Source: Phycisphaerae bacterium (GTDB lineage: Bacteria; Planctomycetota; Phycisphaerae; Phycisphaerales; UBA1924). Taken from it: a stretch of 64,000 nucleotides of DNA. The stretch spans positions 682,001 through 746,000 of the forward strand of contig JAUILU010000001.1 of NCBI GenBank assembly GCA_030432905.1, read 5' to 3'. The position numbers and the translations under genes are program-made. The notes below the pieces were generated by a model. It had not been told where the DNA came from. It was given only the letters and a program-made list of their open reading frames with translations, and made no database searches. Shown piece after piece: positions 38,085 to 47,050 of this stretch (positions are counted from its first letter, which is position 1; the number at the start of each line of letters is the position of its first letter).

Positions 38085-39101
38085 ATGTCCCAACTGCCCA
38101 TTACTGATACCTTCGGAAGCTACCTGGTCGATGAACGCCGGTTCAGCCCGTACACCGCGAGGTGCTACGGCGCGGACCTCAGGCAGTACATCGAGCACCT
38201 GATCGCCGAGACCGGCATCGAGATCAACACGGAAGCCGAGGAAGCGGAACTCCGCAGGCTTCAGGCCGGCAACGGCGAAGTCGTCGGCAGCGTCGGACCC
38301 AAGACGCTCACCGGCGTCATCTGCGAAGCCGACGCGGACCTGATCCGCGGCTTCCTTGAGCACCTTGCCGAGAAGGAATACTCCCCCGCCACCATGGCCC
38401 GCAAGATCGCGACGCTCCGCAGCTTCTACAAGTGGTCGCTCCGCACGGGGCTGACCTCGACCAACCCGATGACACTCATCCGCACGCCGCGCCAGTCGAA
38501 GCGTCTGCCCAAGGCGATCACGATCGAGCAGATCGAGCGACTGCTGTCGGCACCGAGCGAGAGCGACGTTCTCGGCAGGCGCGACCGCGCGATGCTCGAG
38601 ACGCTCTACTCGACCGGTATCCGGGTGAGCGAGCTTGTCTCACTCGATTTCGACGACATCGATCTCGGCAACGGCTCGATGCGTGTCCGCGGCAAGGGCA
38701 AGAAGGAAAGACTCGTCCCGCTCGGCGCACACGCCGTGGGCGCGATTCAGCTCTACATCCAGCTCGCCGAGAAGGACCCGCACTTCCAGGCAACATGGAC
38801 CCAGGGCGCAGGCGCCAAGCCTCTGTTCCTCAACAAGCATGCCAAGCGACTTTCCAGCCGATCAGTCCGCCGGAAGCTCGACAAGTACCTGCGTCAGATC
38901 GGGCTCGACCCGTCGATCAGCCCGCACACGCTGCGTCACAGCTTCGCAACGCACCTGCTCGACAACGGCGCGGATCTCCGCAGTGTGCAGGAACTGCTTG
39001 GCCACCAGTCGCTCAGCACGACCCAGGTGTACACGCACCTCTCCACCTCGCGTCTGCGCTCCGCTTACGACGACGCGCACCCGCGTGCCGAGGCCGGCTA
39101 A
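38085..39101 (+). CDS. tyrosine site-specific recombinase, XerC/XerD type
   Basis: A 338-residue tyrosine recombinase that probably resolves chromosome dimers. The SAM-like core-binding domain (about 5-125) contains an extra segment of about 30 residues (43-78, acidic) compared with the usual 300-residue Xer proteins. The catalytic domain has Arg180 (YSTGIRVSELV), the beta-hairpin Lys in RGKGKKERLVPL (about 204-207), His281 and Arg284 (HTLRHSFATH), His307 (LLGHQSLSTTQ) and nucleophile Tyr316. GGAG lies 8 bases before the ATG. No integrase-associated phage genes are near, so a chromosomal Xer role is likely. XerC or XerD cannot be decided here. Confidence 0.92.
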   Translation: MSQLPITDTFGSYLVDERRFSPYTARCYGADLRQYIEHLIAETGIEINTEAEEAELRRLQAGNGEVVGSVGPKTLTGVICEADADLIRGFLEHLAEKEYSPATMARKIATLRSFYKWSLRTGLTSTNPMTLIRTPRQSKRLPKAITIEQIERLLSAPSESDVLGRRDRAMLETLYSTGIRVSELVSLDFDDIDLGNGSMRVRGKGKKERLVPLGAHAVGAIQLYIQLAEKDPHFQATWTQGAGAKPLFLNKHAKRLSSRSVRRKLDKYLRQIGLDPSISPHTLRHSFATHLLDNGADLRSVQELLGHQSLSTTQVYTHLSTSRLRSAYDDAHPRAEAG

Positions 39102-40340
39102 TCACTCGCTGCCCATGAGCGGGCCTTCAGGCTCGCCCTCGGCATCCATTCGGGTGTACGAACGCATCGCTTTCAGAACCGCCGAGATCCCGGTCTCGGC
39201 GGTTTCTATAGGCAGCACCGCCCCCACTGTTCGATGCGGATCGACCAGCACAGCCACGATCGGCATCTCGGTCTCGAGCCGATCGAGCGTGTGCTCGGGC
39301 TCGGTGCTGATCAGCAGCGGCACACCCTCCGGCGCCAGTTCTGCGATCTGCGCAACCTTGTCAGGAAGAATCCCGAGATCGGGCGAGACGGCGATGATGA
39401 ACGTGCGGTGACCGAGCCAGTACCGCAGCACATCGTCTTCGTTGACCGCTGCCACTTCCTGCGCCGAGCGCGACCACACGCCCGCGGCGATCCGTTCCGC
39501 GAGATCAAACGTATGCTTGTCGGCTTCGGAACTGACGATCAGCAGCACCACCCAAGGCCCGGATCGGCGGACCTGCTCCATGCCCTGCAGTTCGCTCAGG
39601 CTGATGCCCTCGTAGTCCGGTGTCAGCAGGTCGAGGTCGTTGAACGTCTGGCCGATCTCCAGCGGCGGGCCTGAGAGCGCCAGCTGTGAGAGACGTGAAA
39701 CAACCCACCGCCCCTCGGTGGGGATCGCCCAGGTCGCCGGGTCTTCACGCGAGACGCGGGTGTAGTCGGCGCGGATTACACCGTCACGAAGCGCGGCCTC
39801 GAACCAGACAGCCTTGTGCGAATCCGTATCGATCACAAGCGTGACCTCGCCAACCGTTGAGCTGCCTGTGAGGATGACCTCCGTTACGTTCACATCTGCG
39901 GCGGTGAATTGGAGTTCACCGAGCGCGGGGTCAATGACCGAGCCGTCGGCTTGGAGTGTCCAGAGCTGGGGCATCGGGATCGCCGGCATCACGGCTGACA
40001 TCGCCTCAAGAAACCCGCCCGCGGTCGTGTCCATGTACACAACGGCTTTCTTGGTTTCGCTGTTGCGCTCGGCGAAGAGTTTGCCGTCTGCGTGGTAGAA
40101 ACTGACCGATGGAAAGTCGATGCGCGTCGAGGTGTTCTCACCAGCTGGCGTCCGCCGGAGCACGACTTCGATCGACTGCCCGTTGCCTTCGTTGTCAGTG
40201 CTCGTAAGCAGGACGCGGTCCCGGATGCCTTCTCGTTGATTGGTTTCGCAGAACTCGGCGAGATACGGCGCGGGGTCACGAACCGGTGCGGCTGCCGGCT
40301 CCGGCTGAAGCATGAGCGTCGTGACGAGGCAAACGAGCAA
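39102..40340 (-). CDS. secreted protein with LolA/DUF2092-like and cysteine-less thioredoxin-like domains
   Basis: A 412-residue protein with a short N-terminal hydrophobic signal (MLVCLVTTLML, then PEPAAAP). The first half (about 25-200) has the feel of an outer-membrane lipoprotein-carrier fold (LolA/DUF2092: RVLLTSTDNEGN, SFYHADGKLFAE, PQLWTLQADGSV, TLVIDTDSHKAVWFEA). The second half (about 220-395) resembles a peroxiredoxin/TlpA fold: LEIGQTFNDLDLLTPDYEGISLSELQG, then GPWVVLLIVSS. But it lacks a CxxC or peroxidatic Cys. The TTG start is set by GAGGA 6 bases upstream, and the gene is 2 bases after folK. Function unknown. Confidence 0.7.
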   Translation of the reverse strand: MLVCLVTTLMLQPEPAAAPVRDPAPYLAEFCETNQREGIRDRVLLTSTDNEGNGQSIEVVLRRTPAGENTSTRIDFPSVSFYHADGKLFAERNSETKKAVVYMDTTAGGFLEAMSAVMPAIPMPQLWTLQADGSVIDPALGELQFTAADVNVTEVILTGSSTVGEVTLVIDTDSHKAVWFEAALRDGVIRADYTRVSREDPATWAIPTEGRWVVSRLSQLALSGPPLEIGQTFNDLDLLTPDYEGISLSELQGMEQVRRSGPWVVLLIVSSEADKHTFDLAERIAAGVWSRSAQEVAAVNEDDVLRYWLGHRTFIIAVSPDLGILPDKVAQIAELAPEGVPLLISTEPEHTLDRLETEMPIVAVLVDPHRTVGAVLPIETAETGISAVLKAMRSYTRMDAEGEPEGPLMGSE

Positions 40341-40342
40341 GA

Positions 40343-40819
40343 TCAGTCCTCACGGTTCGTCAGCTCAGAATACAGCTGATGCACCGTTAGACGGCAACCG
40401 GGCACGATTAGTTCCGGGATGATCTCGTTCATCGGTTCCAGCACGAACAGACGCTCGGCGAGCCTCGGGTGCGGCACACAAAGCCCTGGCTCGTCAATGA
40501 TTACGTCGCTGAACACAAGCAGATCCAGATCGATCGTCCTCGGTCCCCACCGCTGCTCGGAGGAGCGATCCCTGCCCAGAGACTTCTCAATCGCAAGCAG
40601 CGCATCGAGCAGCTCGCGGGCGGCCAAAGTCGTTCCGATGACACAGACGCCGTTGAGATATCTGCCTTGTTCGACGGGGCCGACGGGGTCTGTCTCGATG
40701 AGCGTGGACACACGCTCCACGCTCGCGTGTTGAAGCGAACCGATCGCGGTGAGCGCCGAGTCGATGGTCGCCCGGCGATCGCCGAGGTTGGAACCGAGTG
40801 CAACGACTGCTTTGGTCAT
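40343..40819 (-). CDS. folK: 2-amino-4-hydroxy-6-hydroxymethyldihydropteridine pyrophosphokinase (HPPK)
   Basis: Transfers pyrophosphate from ATP to the pterin in folate synthesis. The 158-residue protein has the family landmarks ALGSNLGDR (about 7-15), the loop YLNGVCVIGT, LLDALLAIEKSLGRDR and the signature RWGPRTIDLDLLVF (about 89-102) with the two Asp ligands, then VPHPRLAERLFVLEPM. ATG 40819 is chosen for the MTKAVVALGSN start. No Shine-Dalgarno is clear. It stands between fliA and the thioredoxin-like gene. Other folate genes are not adjacent. Confidence 0.94.
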   Translation of the reverse strand: MTKAVVALGSNLGDRRATIDSALTAIGSLQHASVERVSTLIETDPVGPVEQGRYLNGVCVIGTTLAARELLDALLAIEKSLGRDRSSEQRWGPRTIDLDLLVFSDVIIDEPGLCVPHPRLAERLFVLEPMNEIIPELIVPGCRLTVHQLYSELTNRED

Positions 40820-40844
40820 GGACAAGCGTGCGCACGCCGAGGCC

Positions 40845-40879
40845 CAAAAACAAGCCCGGCCCTGGAGCAAGGGCCGGGC
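40845..40879 (-). terminator. intrinsic terminator after fliA
   Basis: GCCCGGCCCT and AGGGCCGGGC form a perfect 10-pair stem with a 6-base loop. On the reverse strand TTGTTTTTGGG follows. It lies 30 bases after the fliA stop codon and closes the flagellar cluster. Confidence 0.75.
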
Positions 40880-40908
40880 GGATGGACTTGTTTTGTCTGC
40901 AGGCTGTG

Positions 40909-41772
40909 TCAGCTTGCTGGTTCGAGCTCGCGGACGCGGTGCTGGACCTGTGCCTTGACGCGTGCGAGGATCGAGCTGTGCATCTGGCTGACGCGGCTCT
41001 CGGAGAGATCGAGCGTGGCGCCGATCTCCTTCATCGTCATGCTCTCGAAGTAGTAGAGAATGACGATCAGACGCTCGGCCCGGCTCAGGCCCTTGGTGAT
41101 CAGGTCCTGCAGGTCGCGGCGTTCGAGATTGCGAACGGGGTTCTGCTGGGTGTCGTCGCGGATGACGTCGATCTCGCGGACGTCACGGTCGCCGTCGCCC
41201 GGGTAGGCCTTGCGTGTGAGGCTAAACGTGCCGACAGCGGATGAGTCGCGCTGGATCTTCTCGTACTCTTCCTCGTCAACGCCGAGGCTCTCCGCGATCT
41301 CGTCGTGCGTCGCGGGCCGACCTGTGGCGGTTTCGAGACGCTGGCGTGCCTGCTCGACTTTCGAGGAGCGGTGACGGACGAGCCTCGGGACCCAGTCCAT
41401 CAGGCGAAGTTCGTCGAGGATCGCACCGCGGATACGCGGGGCGCAGTACGTCTCGAACTTGACCTGCCTGCCGAGGTCGAACGCGTTGATCGCGTCGGCG
41501 AGCCCGAACACGCCGGCCTGGATGAGGTCGTCGATGTTGACCTCGTCTGGCAGACGCGCGTGGACACGCTCGGCGTGGTAGCGGACGAGCGAGTAGTACT
41601 TCTCCATGAAGAAGTTGCGGATGTCCTGATCGCGGCTCTCGCTGTAGTCCTCCCACAGCTCGACGATCGGGCGCTCCGAAAGCGGGACGGGCGCCGCGAC
41701 TTTCTTCTTGGTTGTTCGTTTGGTAGCCGATGCACTCCGCTTCGCGGGCGCGGCTTTCTTTGCCGTGGGCAT
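40909..41772 (-). CDS. fliA: flagellar RNA polymerase sigma factor FliA (sigma-28/WhiG family)
   Basis: The sigma factor for late flagellar and chemotaxis genes. It has 287 residues from ATG 41772, which has AAGGAG 7 bases upstream. A Lys/Ala-rich N-terminal extension of about 30 residues precedes sigma region 2 (LVRYHAERVHARLP, IDDLIQAGVFGLADAINAFD, VKFETYCAPRIRGAILDELR), region 3 (RSSKVEQARQRLE to HDEIAESLGV) and region 4 (LSRAERLIVILYYFESMTMKEIGATLDLSESRVSQMHS). The GAILDELR-x-MDWVPR segment is diagnostic for FliA/WhiG. It is the last gene of the flagellar cluster and ends in a strong terminator. Its antagonist FlgM is not visible here. Confidence 0.95.
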   Translation of the reverse strand: MPTAKKAAPAKRSASATKRTTKKKVAAPVPLSERPIVELWEDYSESRDQDIRNFFMEKYYSLVRYHAERVHARLPDEVNIDDLIQAGVFGLADAINAFDLGRQVKFETYCAPRIRGAILDELRLMDWVPRLVRHRSSKVEQARQRLETATGRPATHDEIAESLGVDEEEYEKIQRDSSAVGTFSLTRKAYPGDGDRDVREIDVIRDDTQQNPVRNLERRDLQDLITKGLSRAERLIVILYYFESMTMKEIGATLDLSESRVSQMHSSILARVKAQVQHRVRELEPAS

Positions 41773-41932
41773 GGTCTGCTCCTTGACCCTTTTCACGCGG
41801 CTTTCGCCGATTGTTTTCGTGAGATTGACGCCGTTAATCCGACGACATGAACTGACTCACGAACGCGTCCATCCTTGGACGGTCGGAGTATACGGACTCA
41901 GCGCGCGCTCCGCCAGCGCACCGTCAATCAAT

Positions 41933-42241
41933 TCACGCGGCAGCCTTCACGGGATCGGTCTGATCCGTATCGCTTGCCTGATCTGACTCAATAAATTCGC
42001 CGACTTCGATGCCTGTTTCGACCGGCGATTCGTGCATTTCGTCGATCGTCAGCGTCCGCCGATGCTCGGTCAGCACGTTCTCCAGCACCAACCCGAGCAG
42101 CGATCCGGCGATGTGGCACACCACCATGCAGACCATGGCTGTGACGATGACACTACCTGTTGGGTTTCCGGCGTGCAGACCCGAAAGGATTGCGACCAAA
42201 AAGCCAGACAACGAGAGGACACCTGCGGTCAGGCGTCTCAT
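41933..42241 (-). CDS. small membrane protein between flhG and fliA
   Basis: A 102-residue protein. Two hydrophobic segments (VLSLSGFLVAILSGLHAG at about 8-25, and VIVTAMVCMVVCHIAGSLLGLVL at about 31-53) form a likely hairpin in the membrane. An acidic cytoplasmic or periplasmic tail of about 45 residues (TEHRRTLTIDEMHE and DQASDTDQTD) follows. I do not recognise the family. It is in the same orientation as its flagellar neighbours, 136 bases after flhG and 160 bases before fliA, so a flagellar role is possible but only by position. The exact start is uncertain. Confidence 0.65.
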   Translation of the reverse strand: MRRLTAGVLSLSGFLVAILSGLHAGNPTGSVIVTAMVCMVVCHIAGSLLGLVLENVLTEHRRTLTIDEMHESPVETGIEVGEFIESDQASDTDQTDPVKAAA

Positions 42242-42377
42242 CGAATGCTGGCTTTCGTGAGGACTCAAACTCAAGCGGTACCACTCCTGAAATCGACATC
42301 GACCCGGGCGCGCCCGGACTTCAGTCACCGGGCAAAAAAGTTGTCAACATGCAGGTTTTTTGCCGTCACAAACCGTT

Positions 42378-43343
42378 TCATCGGCCAGAAACCAGCTCCA
42401 GACCGACTCTGTTCGGCTCGGAATCGCGAGAATCGGCAGAATTTGCCTTTGCCTGCCCCACCTGTTCGCGCGATTGGATCTGGTCCAGCACGACCTTGGC
42501 CGCCTTGCGGACCGATCGACCCGATGACGAGCGGAGTTTGCCGCCCTGAGCGACGCGCTGGGCCCGGATGCCTCGGCTGACCGACTTGTCCGCCGGGATC
42601 CTGCCAAGAAGGGGCAGCGTCACACCCAAGAACCTGTGCGCCACCGCGGCGATCCGGCGGTGGACACGCTCGGCCTCGCTCCGCGACTCCGTCTGATTCA
42701 CGACCAACCCGAGTGTCTCTGCGGCTTGGGGCCCCTGCTTGCGGATCAATGACTTGACGAGCGCGTACGCATCGGCGATCGAGGTCGGCTCGGGCGTCAG
42801 CACGATGACTGAGAGGTCCGCAGCGGACACAAGATCCAGAACACAAGGCCCCACCCCAGCCGAGCAGTCCATCAGCACGACATCTGTATCGTCGTGAAGC
42901 TGCGAGTAGCTCGCGAGCAGGCGGTTGCGGTCCGCAGCGGCGGGCGGTCTGCCCATGCCGACCGGCCCCGGAATTAGCCTGAAGCCGGCGCCGGATTCGA
43001 TCGCGATGTCTCCAACCGAATGCCCGCGCGAGAAGCCCTTGACGAAGCACTCGTCGAGCCGGCGCAAGGGCGCCAGGCCCAGCATGATGTCCGCGTTGGC
43101 GGCCCCGAAGTCGGCATCGACCAGCACCGTGCGCTGGCCCATGTCGGCGATCGCGGTTGCGAGCGAGATGGAGGTGTAGGTTTTGCCCACGCCGCCTTTG
43201 CCTGAGGCGAGCGCGATGAGTTTCGGGCGGGGCCTGACGATCATGGGCTGCTGGTCAGCGCCGCGTGTGCCGAGCATCGCGCGCAGGCGCGTCGCCTGAT
43301 CGTCGCGTGTGCTGACACCGGTGCTGATCGGAACCACACTCAT
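42378..43343 (-). CDS. flhG: MinD/ParA-like ATPase FlhG (FleN)
   Basis: Controls flagellar number and placement with FlhF. The 321-residue P-loop ATPase has the deviant Walker A motif ASGKGGVGKTYTSISLATAIA (about 47-67), switch I region DADFGAANADIMLGL (about 75-89), and DVVLMDCSAGVG (Walker B, about 153-164). The N-terminal 40 residues precede the fold and may hold the FlhF-activating segment, as in FlhG proteins. The C-terminal 60 residues are basic and less ordered. It overlaps flhF by four bases (ATGA). Confidence 0.92.
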   Translation of the reverse strand: MSVVPISTGVSTRDDQATRLRAMLGTRGADQQPMIVRPRPKLIALASGKGGVGKTYTSISLATAIADMGQRTVLVDADFGAANADIMLGLAPLRRLDECFVKGFSRGHSVGDIAIESGAGFRLIPGPVGMGRPPAAADRNRLLASYSQLHDDTDVVLMDCSAGVGPCVLDLVSAADLSVIVLTPEPTSIADAYALVKSLIRKQGPQAAETLGLVVNQTESRSEAERVHRRIAAVAHRFLGVTLPLLGRIPADKSVSRGIRAQRVAQGGKLRSSSGRSVRKAAKVVLDQIQSREQVGQAKANSADSRDSEPNRVGLELVSGR

Positions 43344-44734
43344 GCCACCGGCCCACCGAGTATGAGCCTTGAGATCCGGTCGGGTTTGCCGGCTTCGATG
43401 TGGTCGGGCACTTCCTGCCCCATCGTGACGTAGCTGAGCTTGATCTGTGCTTTGCGGGTCACGCTGAGCAGAACGCCGAAGTTCACGGCTTCATCGAGCT
43501 TGGTGAGAATGAGCCGATTCGGGCCGAGTTCCGCGAACCGCTCGGCGGCGCGGAGCATGACAGCCTCGGCGGAGGTCGTCGAGAGGACGAGGTGGGTCTC
43601 GTGCGGGTCGGCTTCGTCGAGGTACGAACGAAGCTCGCAGAGGCGGTCGGTGTCGTGCTGACTCCGGCCCGCGGTATCGACAAGAACAACGTCGCATTCG
43701 GAGAGTTCATCCAGCGCTGGCCGCATCTCGGAAGGGCTGCTGACGACCTTGAGCTGCAGGCCGATGATGTCGGCGTAGGTGCGGAGCTGCTCGACCGCGG
43801 CGATGCGGTAGGTGTCAGTGGTCACCAGCCCGACCGATCTGCCGTGACGCAATTTCGCAACGGCGGCGAGCTTGGCGAGGGTGGTCGTTTTCCCCACGCC
43901 CGTCGGCCCGATGAGCGCGATGGTCAGAGGTCGGCCGTCGGCGGGTCGGCGCGGGAGCGGGCTGTCACCCGCGGCGGGGACGAGCTTTGCGATCTGGCGG
44001 AGCATCGTCTCGCGGACGATCTCCTCGTCAGCGAGTTCGGAGGCGCTGAGCTCGTCGCGGACCTTGCCCACAATCTCGTCGGCGATCTCGGTCGCCACGG
44101 ACTGCTCGGTCAGGGCGAGGTAGTGCTCGAAGAGCGCATCGGGCATCGAGCCCGGAGCCGAGGTTGGCGAAGTTGAGTTGTTGAGGATTCTGCCGAGCAT
44201 GCGCTTGATCGAGTGCAGCTCGTCTTCGAGCCCCACAGTCTCCGCGGGCTTGTCCTGACGCGAGGGCGCGACGGTCAGCGTCCTGCCGATGGCCGGCGCG
44301 GGGGTCTGGAACATGCGGTTGGTCCCGATCTCAGCGGGCGGCTCCATGAGCGCCACGCCTGAGCCACCACCCACGAGTGAGGTTGGGTCGAACGCGCGTT
44401 CTTCGATCGGGGACGACGCGGAGGCGGTCACGGTCGCCGAGGCGCCAGCGCCGGCGTAGGCCTTGGTCGCCGCGGAGTTTGCAAGCGGTCTGGCCGCGGG
44501 GCTTGCGGTGGTGGCTCGTTCGAGCGATCGGCGCGCGGCTCGTTCAGGGCGCTTGGGTGTGGTCGGCTCGTCGTCGGTAGCGGTGATCTCGACCATGTTG
44601 CGTGCGCCGAAGCCGAGCACGCCTGTGGTCTTGAAGGTGCGGGTGTGCAGAATGACAGCGTCGCTTCCGAGGTCTTTCTTGACCTCAGCGAGTGCTTCTG
44701 TCATCGAACGGGCACGGTAAACCTTGAGTGGCAT
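43340..44734 (-). CDS. flhF: flagellar SRP-like GTPase FlhF
   Basis: An SRP-family GTPase that recruits flagellar components to the assembly site. The protein has 464 residues from ATG 44734 (the usual MPLKVYRARSMTEALAEVKKDLG start). The N-terminal basic domain B carries a disordered Ala/Ser-rich stretch (about 70-150). The N domain (ALTEQSVATEIADEIV onward) and G domain follow, with GPTGVGKTTTLAKLAA (G1, about 273-288), DTYRIAAVEQLRTYAD (G2), DVVLVDTAGRSQHD (G3) and LILTKLDEAVNFG (G4). Upstream in-frame residues to 44791 lack the family pattern. It is coupled to flhG. Confidence 0.94.
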   Translation of the reverse strand: MPLKVYRARSMTEALAEVKKDLGSDAVILHTRTFKTTGVLGFGARNMVEITATDDEPTTPKRPERAARRSLERATTASPAARPLANSAATKAYAGAGASATVTASASSPIEERAFDPTSLVGGGSGVALMEPPAEIGTNRMFQTPAPAIGRTLTVAPSRQDKPAETVGLEDELHSIKRMLGRILNNSTSPTSAPGSMPDALFEHYLALTEQSVATEIADEIVGKVRDELSASELADEEIVRETMLRQIAKLVPAAGDSPLPRRPADGRPLTIALIGPTGVGKTTTLAKLAAVAKLRHGRSVGLVTTDTYRIAAVEQLRTYADIIGLQLKVVSSPSEMRPALDELSECDVVLVDTAGRSQHDTDRLCELRSYLDEADPHETHLVLSTTSAEAVMLRAAERFAELGPNRLILTKLDEAVNFGVLLSVTRKAQIKLSYVTMGQEVPDHIEAGKPDRISRLILGGPVA

Positions 44735-44858
44735 CGGCGCCTTCCCTGGCTCGCGGTAGTGGCTGCATCCTGCGGCCCCGCATTGATTCAACTCTCATAC
44801 ACCGATCGATTGATCGGCGGACCTGAGCATAGCAACAAACGACAGGCTGTGCGACCTC

Positions 44859-47042
44859 CTATGCCGCAGATCCTGCGCCTATCGGCTCCTCTGCCGAAGG
44901 CGCCTGCGGCGCTGTTTCGGGCCACGTGACGTAACCCATTGATTCGACTTCGATTCCCTGCACGATCTCGTTGTACCCGAGCACGGCGATGCTCGGCACG
45001 TGAGGTTCGAGGATCTGGTGCATCACGCCACGCACCCCGGGGGAGGCCAGCACGACCGCTGCGTGACCCGCTGCGGTCAAGGGCGCCAGCGCTTCGAGCA
45101 CACGACCGGCCAACTCGTTGGCGGACCTCGGCGGCATGGTGACGACCGTGGTGTCGCCCGAGCGGTCGATGTACCCCTGCACGCGTTCTTCGAGGCCTGG
45201 GTCGAGCGTGACGCAAGATAGCTTGAGCCCGCCGTCGTCTTTGGGAGTCGCGTACTGGTGGCTGATGGTTCGCTTGAGACCGTTGCGGACGTACTCGGTC
45301 TGAACCGCGACGTCTTTGGTCTTGGGTGCCCAGTCGGCGAGCGTCTCGACGATGGTCTCGAGGTTGCGGATCGAGACGCGCTCGCGGAGCAGCGACTGCA
45401 GGACCTTCTGCAGATCCCCGATGCCGACGATCGCTGGGATGGTGTCGCCCACAAGCTTGGATGACTGCTCTTTGAGCTGTTCGACGAGGTTGTTGACCTC
45501 TTCGCGTGAGAGTAACTCGTCGGCGTGCTGCTTGATGACCTCTGCGATGTGGGTCGCCATGACGCTGGAAGGCTCGACGACCGTGTAGTTGAGCGTCTCG
45601 GCGCGCTGCTTAAGGTTGGGCTCGATCCACCACGCGTCGAGGCCGAACGCGGGCTCGACGGTGCGGACACCCTCGATATCGCCGCTGGCAAGCCCGGGGT
45701 CCATCGCCATAAGGCGCGACGGGACGACCTCGCCCGTCGCGATGGTTGCGCCACGGATCTTGACGTTGTACTTGGTCGGCTCGAGCTGCATGTTGTCGCG
45801 GATCCGCACGGGCGGCATGACCAGTCCCATCTCGATCGCAAGCTGCCTGCGGGTGGAGCTGATGCGTTCGAGCAGATCGCCGCCCTGGTTGGCATCGACG
45901 AGCTGGACGAGGCCGTAACCGACTTCGAGTTCGAGCGTGTCTACTTTGAGGAGCGTTTCGATCGGGGCGGCTTCGGGTACGACGCTCTCTTCGACCTGCT
46001 GCTCGGCCTGGTGAGCCGCGACCTTCGCACCGCGCATCATCGCGTAGCCGAGCACCGCTGAGATGACCGAGCAGGCGAGGATCGGCACAGTCGGAAGCGG
46101 GGTCAGCGCCAGAACCGCGAGGAACGCGGCGGTGATGAACAGCCCGCGTGGCTGGCTGCCGAGCTGTCCGGTGAGCTCTGTGCCGAGGTCGGCTTTGGAA
46201 CCAGAGCGCGTGACGATAAGCGCCGAGGCGATGGAGATGATCAGCGAGGGCATCGCGCTGGTGAGGCCATCACCGATGGTGAGCTTGGTGAAGACGGACG
46301 CGGTCTGGCCGGCGGGCCAGCCCCGCTCGAGTGTGCCGATCGCGAAGCCGCCGATGACGTTGATCAGCGTGATCAAGATGCCCGCGACGGCATCGCCCCG
46401 GACAAACTTGCTGGCACCGTCCATCGCACCGAAGAAGTCGGCTTCTCTGCGGATCATGTCCCGGCGATCGCGTGCCTCGTCCTCGGTGATCATGCCCGCG
46501 TTCAGGTCAGCGTCGATCGCGAGCTGCTTGCCGGGCATCGCGTCGAGTGTGAAACGTGCGGCGACCTCACTGATCCGCGAGGCGCCCTTGGTGATGACCA
46601 TGAACTGCACGATGATCAGGATCAGGAAGATAATCACGCCGACCGCGAGCGAATCGCCCGCGACGAACGCACCGAACGCACCAATGACCTTGCCCGCGAC
46701 ATCGACCGCCTCTTCCGGCGAAGACGCGTCGGCGGTCAGGATGAGCCTCGTCGAGGCTACGTTGAGCACGAGCCTGAGCAGCGTCGTCGCGAGCAAGAGC
46801 GAAGGGAACACGCTGAAATCCAGCGGGTGATTCATGTAGAGCGTTGTGAGCAGGATCACCACGCCGAGGCTGATGTTGATCGCGATGAGCATGTCCATGC
46901 CCATCGGCGGGAGCGGGATGAGGATGACCATCAGCCCGAGCATGAACCCGACCGGCACGAACAGCGAGCGGTACTGCTGGATTCGCAGCATCCACGCCGG
47001 GAGCGACGGTGCGAGCGAGGGTTGTGCCGGTGTCTTTGCCAT
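44859..47042 (-). CDS. flhA: flagellar type III export gate protein FlhA
   Basis: The 727-residue FHIPEP protein, the central membrane component of the export gate. About eight transmembrane helices fill residues 25-330 (LFVPVGFMLGLMVILIPLPP at the first, DMLIAINISLGVVILLTTLY at the second). The FHIPEP signature region around ATTLLRLVLNVASTRLILT and GKVIGAFGAFVAGDSLAVG is intact. The cytoplasmic domain (about 350-700) ends with an Ala/Pro-rich tail. It lies 8 bases after flhB. The gap of 124 bases to flhF holds a small CCGATC/GATCGG hairpin and no clear gene. Confidence 0.96.
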   Translation of the reverse strand: MAKTPAQPSLAPSLPAWMLRIQQYRSLFVPVGFMLGLMVILIPLPPMGMDMLIAINISLGVVILLTTLYMNHPLDFSVFPSLLLATTLLRLVLNVASTRLILTADASSPEEAVDVAGKVIGAFGAFVAGDSLAVGVIIFLILIIVQFMVITKGASRISEVAARFTLDAMPGKQLAIDADLNAGMITEDEARDRRDMIRREADFFGAMDGASKFVRGDAVAGILITLINVIGGFAIGTLERGWPAGQTASVFTKLTIGDGLTSAMPSLIISIASALIVTRSGSKADLGTELTGQLGSQPRGLFITAAFLAVLALTPLPTVPILACSVISAVLGYAMMRGAKVAAHQAEQQVEESVVPEAAPIETLLKVDTLELEVGYGLVQLVDANQGGDLLERISSTRRQLAIEMGLVMPPVRIRDNMQLEPTKYNVKIRGATIATGEVVPSRLMAMDPGLASGDIEGVRTVEPAFGLDAWWIEPNLKQRAETLNYTVVEPSSVMATHIAEVIKQHADELLSREEVNNLVEQLKEQSSKLVGDTIPAIVGIGDLQKVLQSLLRERVSIRNLETIVETLADWAPKTKDVAVQTEYVRNGLKRTISHQYATPKDDGGLKLSCVTLDPGLEERVQGYIDRSGDTTVVTMPPRSANELAGRVLEALAPLTAAGHAAVVLASPGVRGVMHQILEPHVPSIAVLGYNEIVQGIEVESMGYVTWPETAPQAPSAEEPIGAGSAA

Positions 47043-47050
47043 GAACTACG

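Noticed and set aside
44802..44817. CCGATC/GATCGG hairpin between flhA and flhF as a terminator.
   Set aside because: The 6-pair stem has no T-run on either strand, and the surrounding genes look like one operon.
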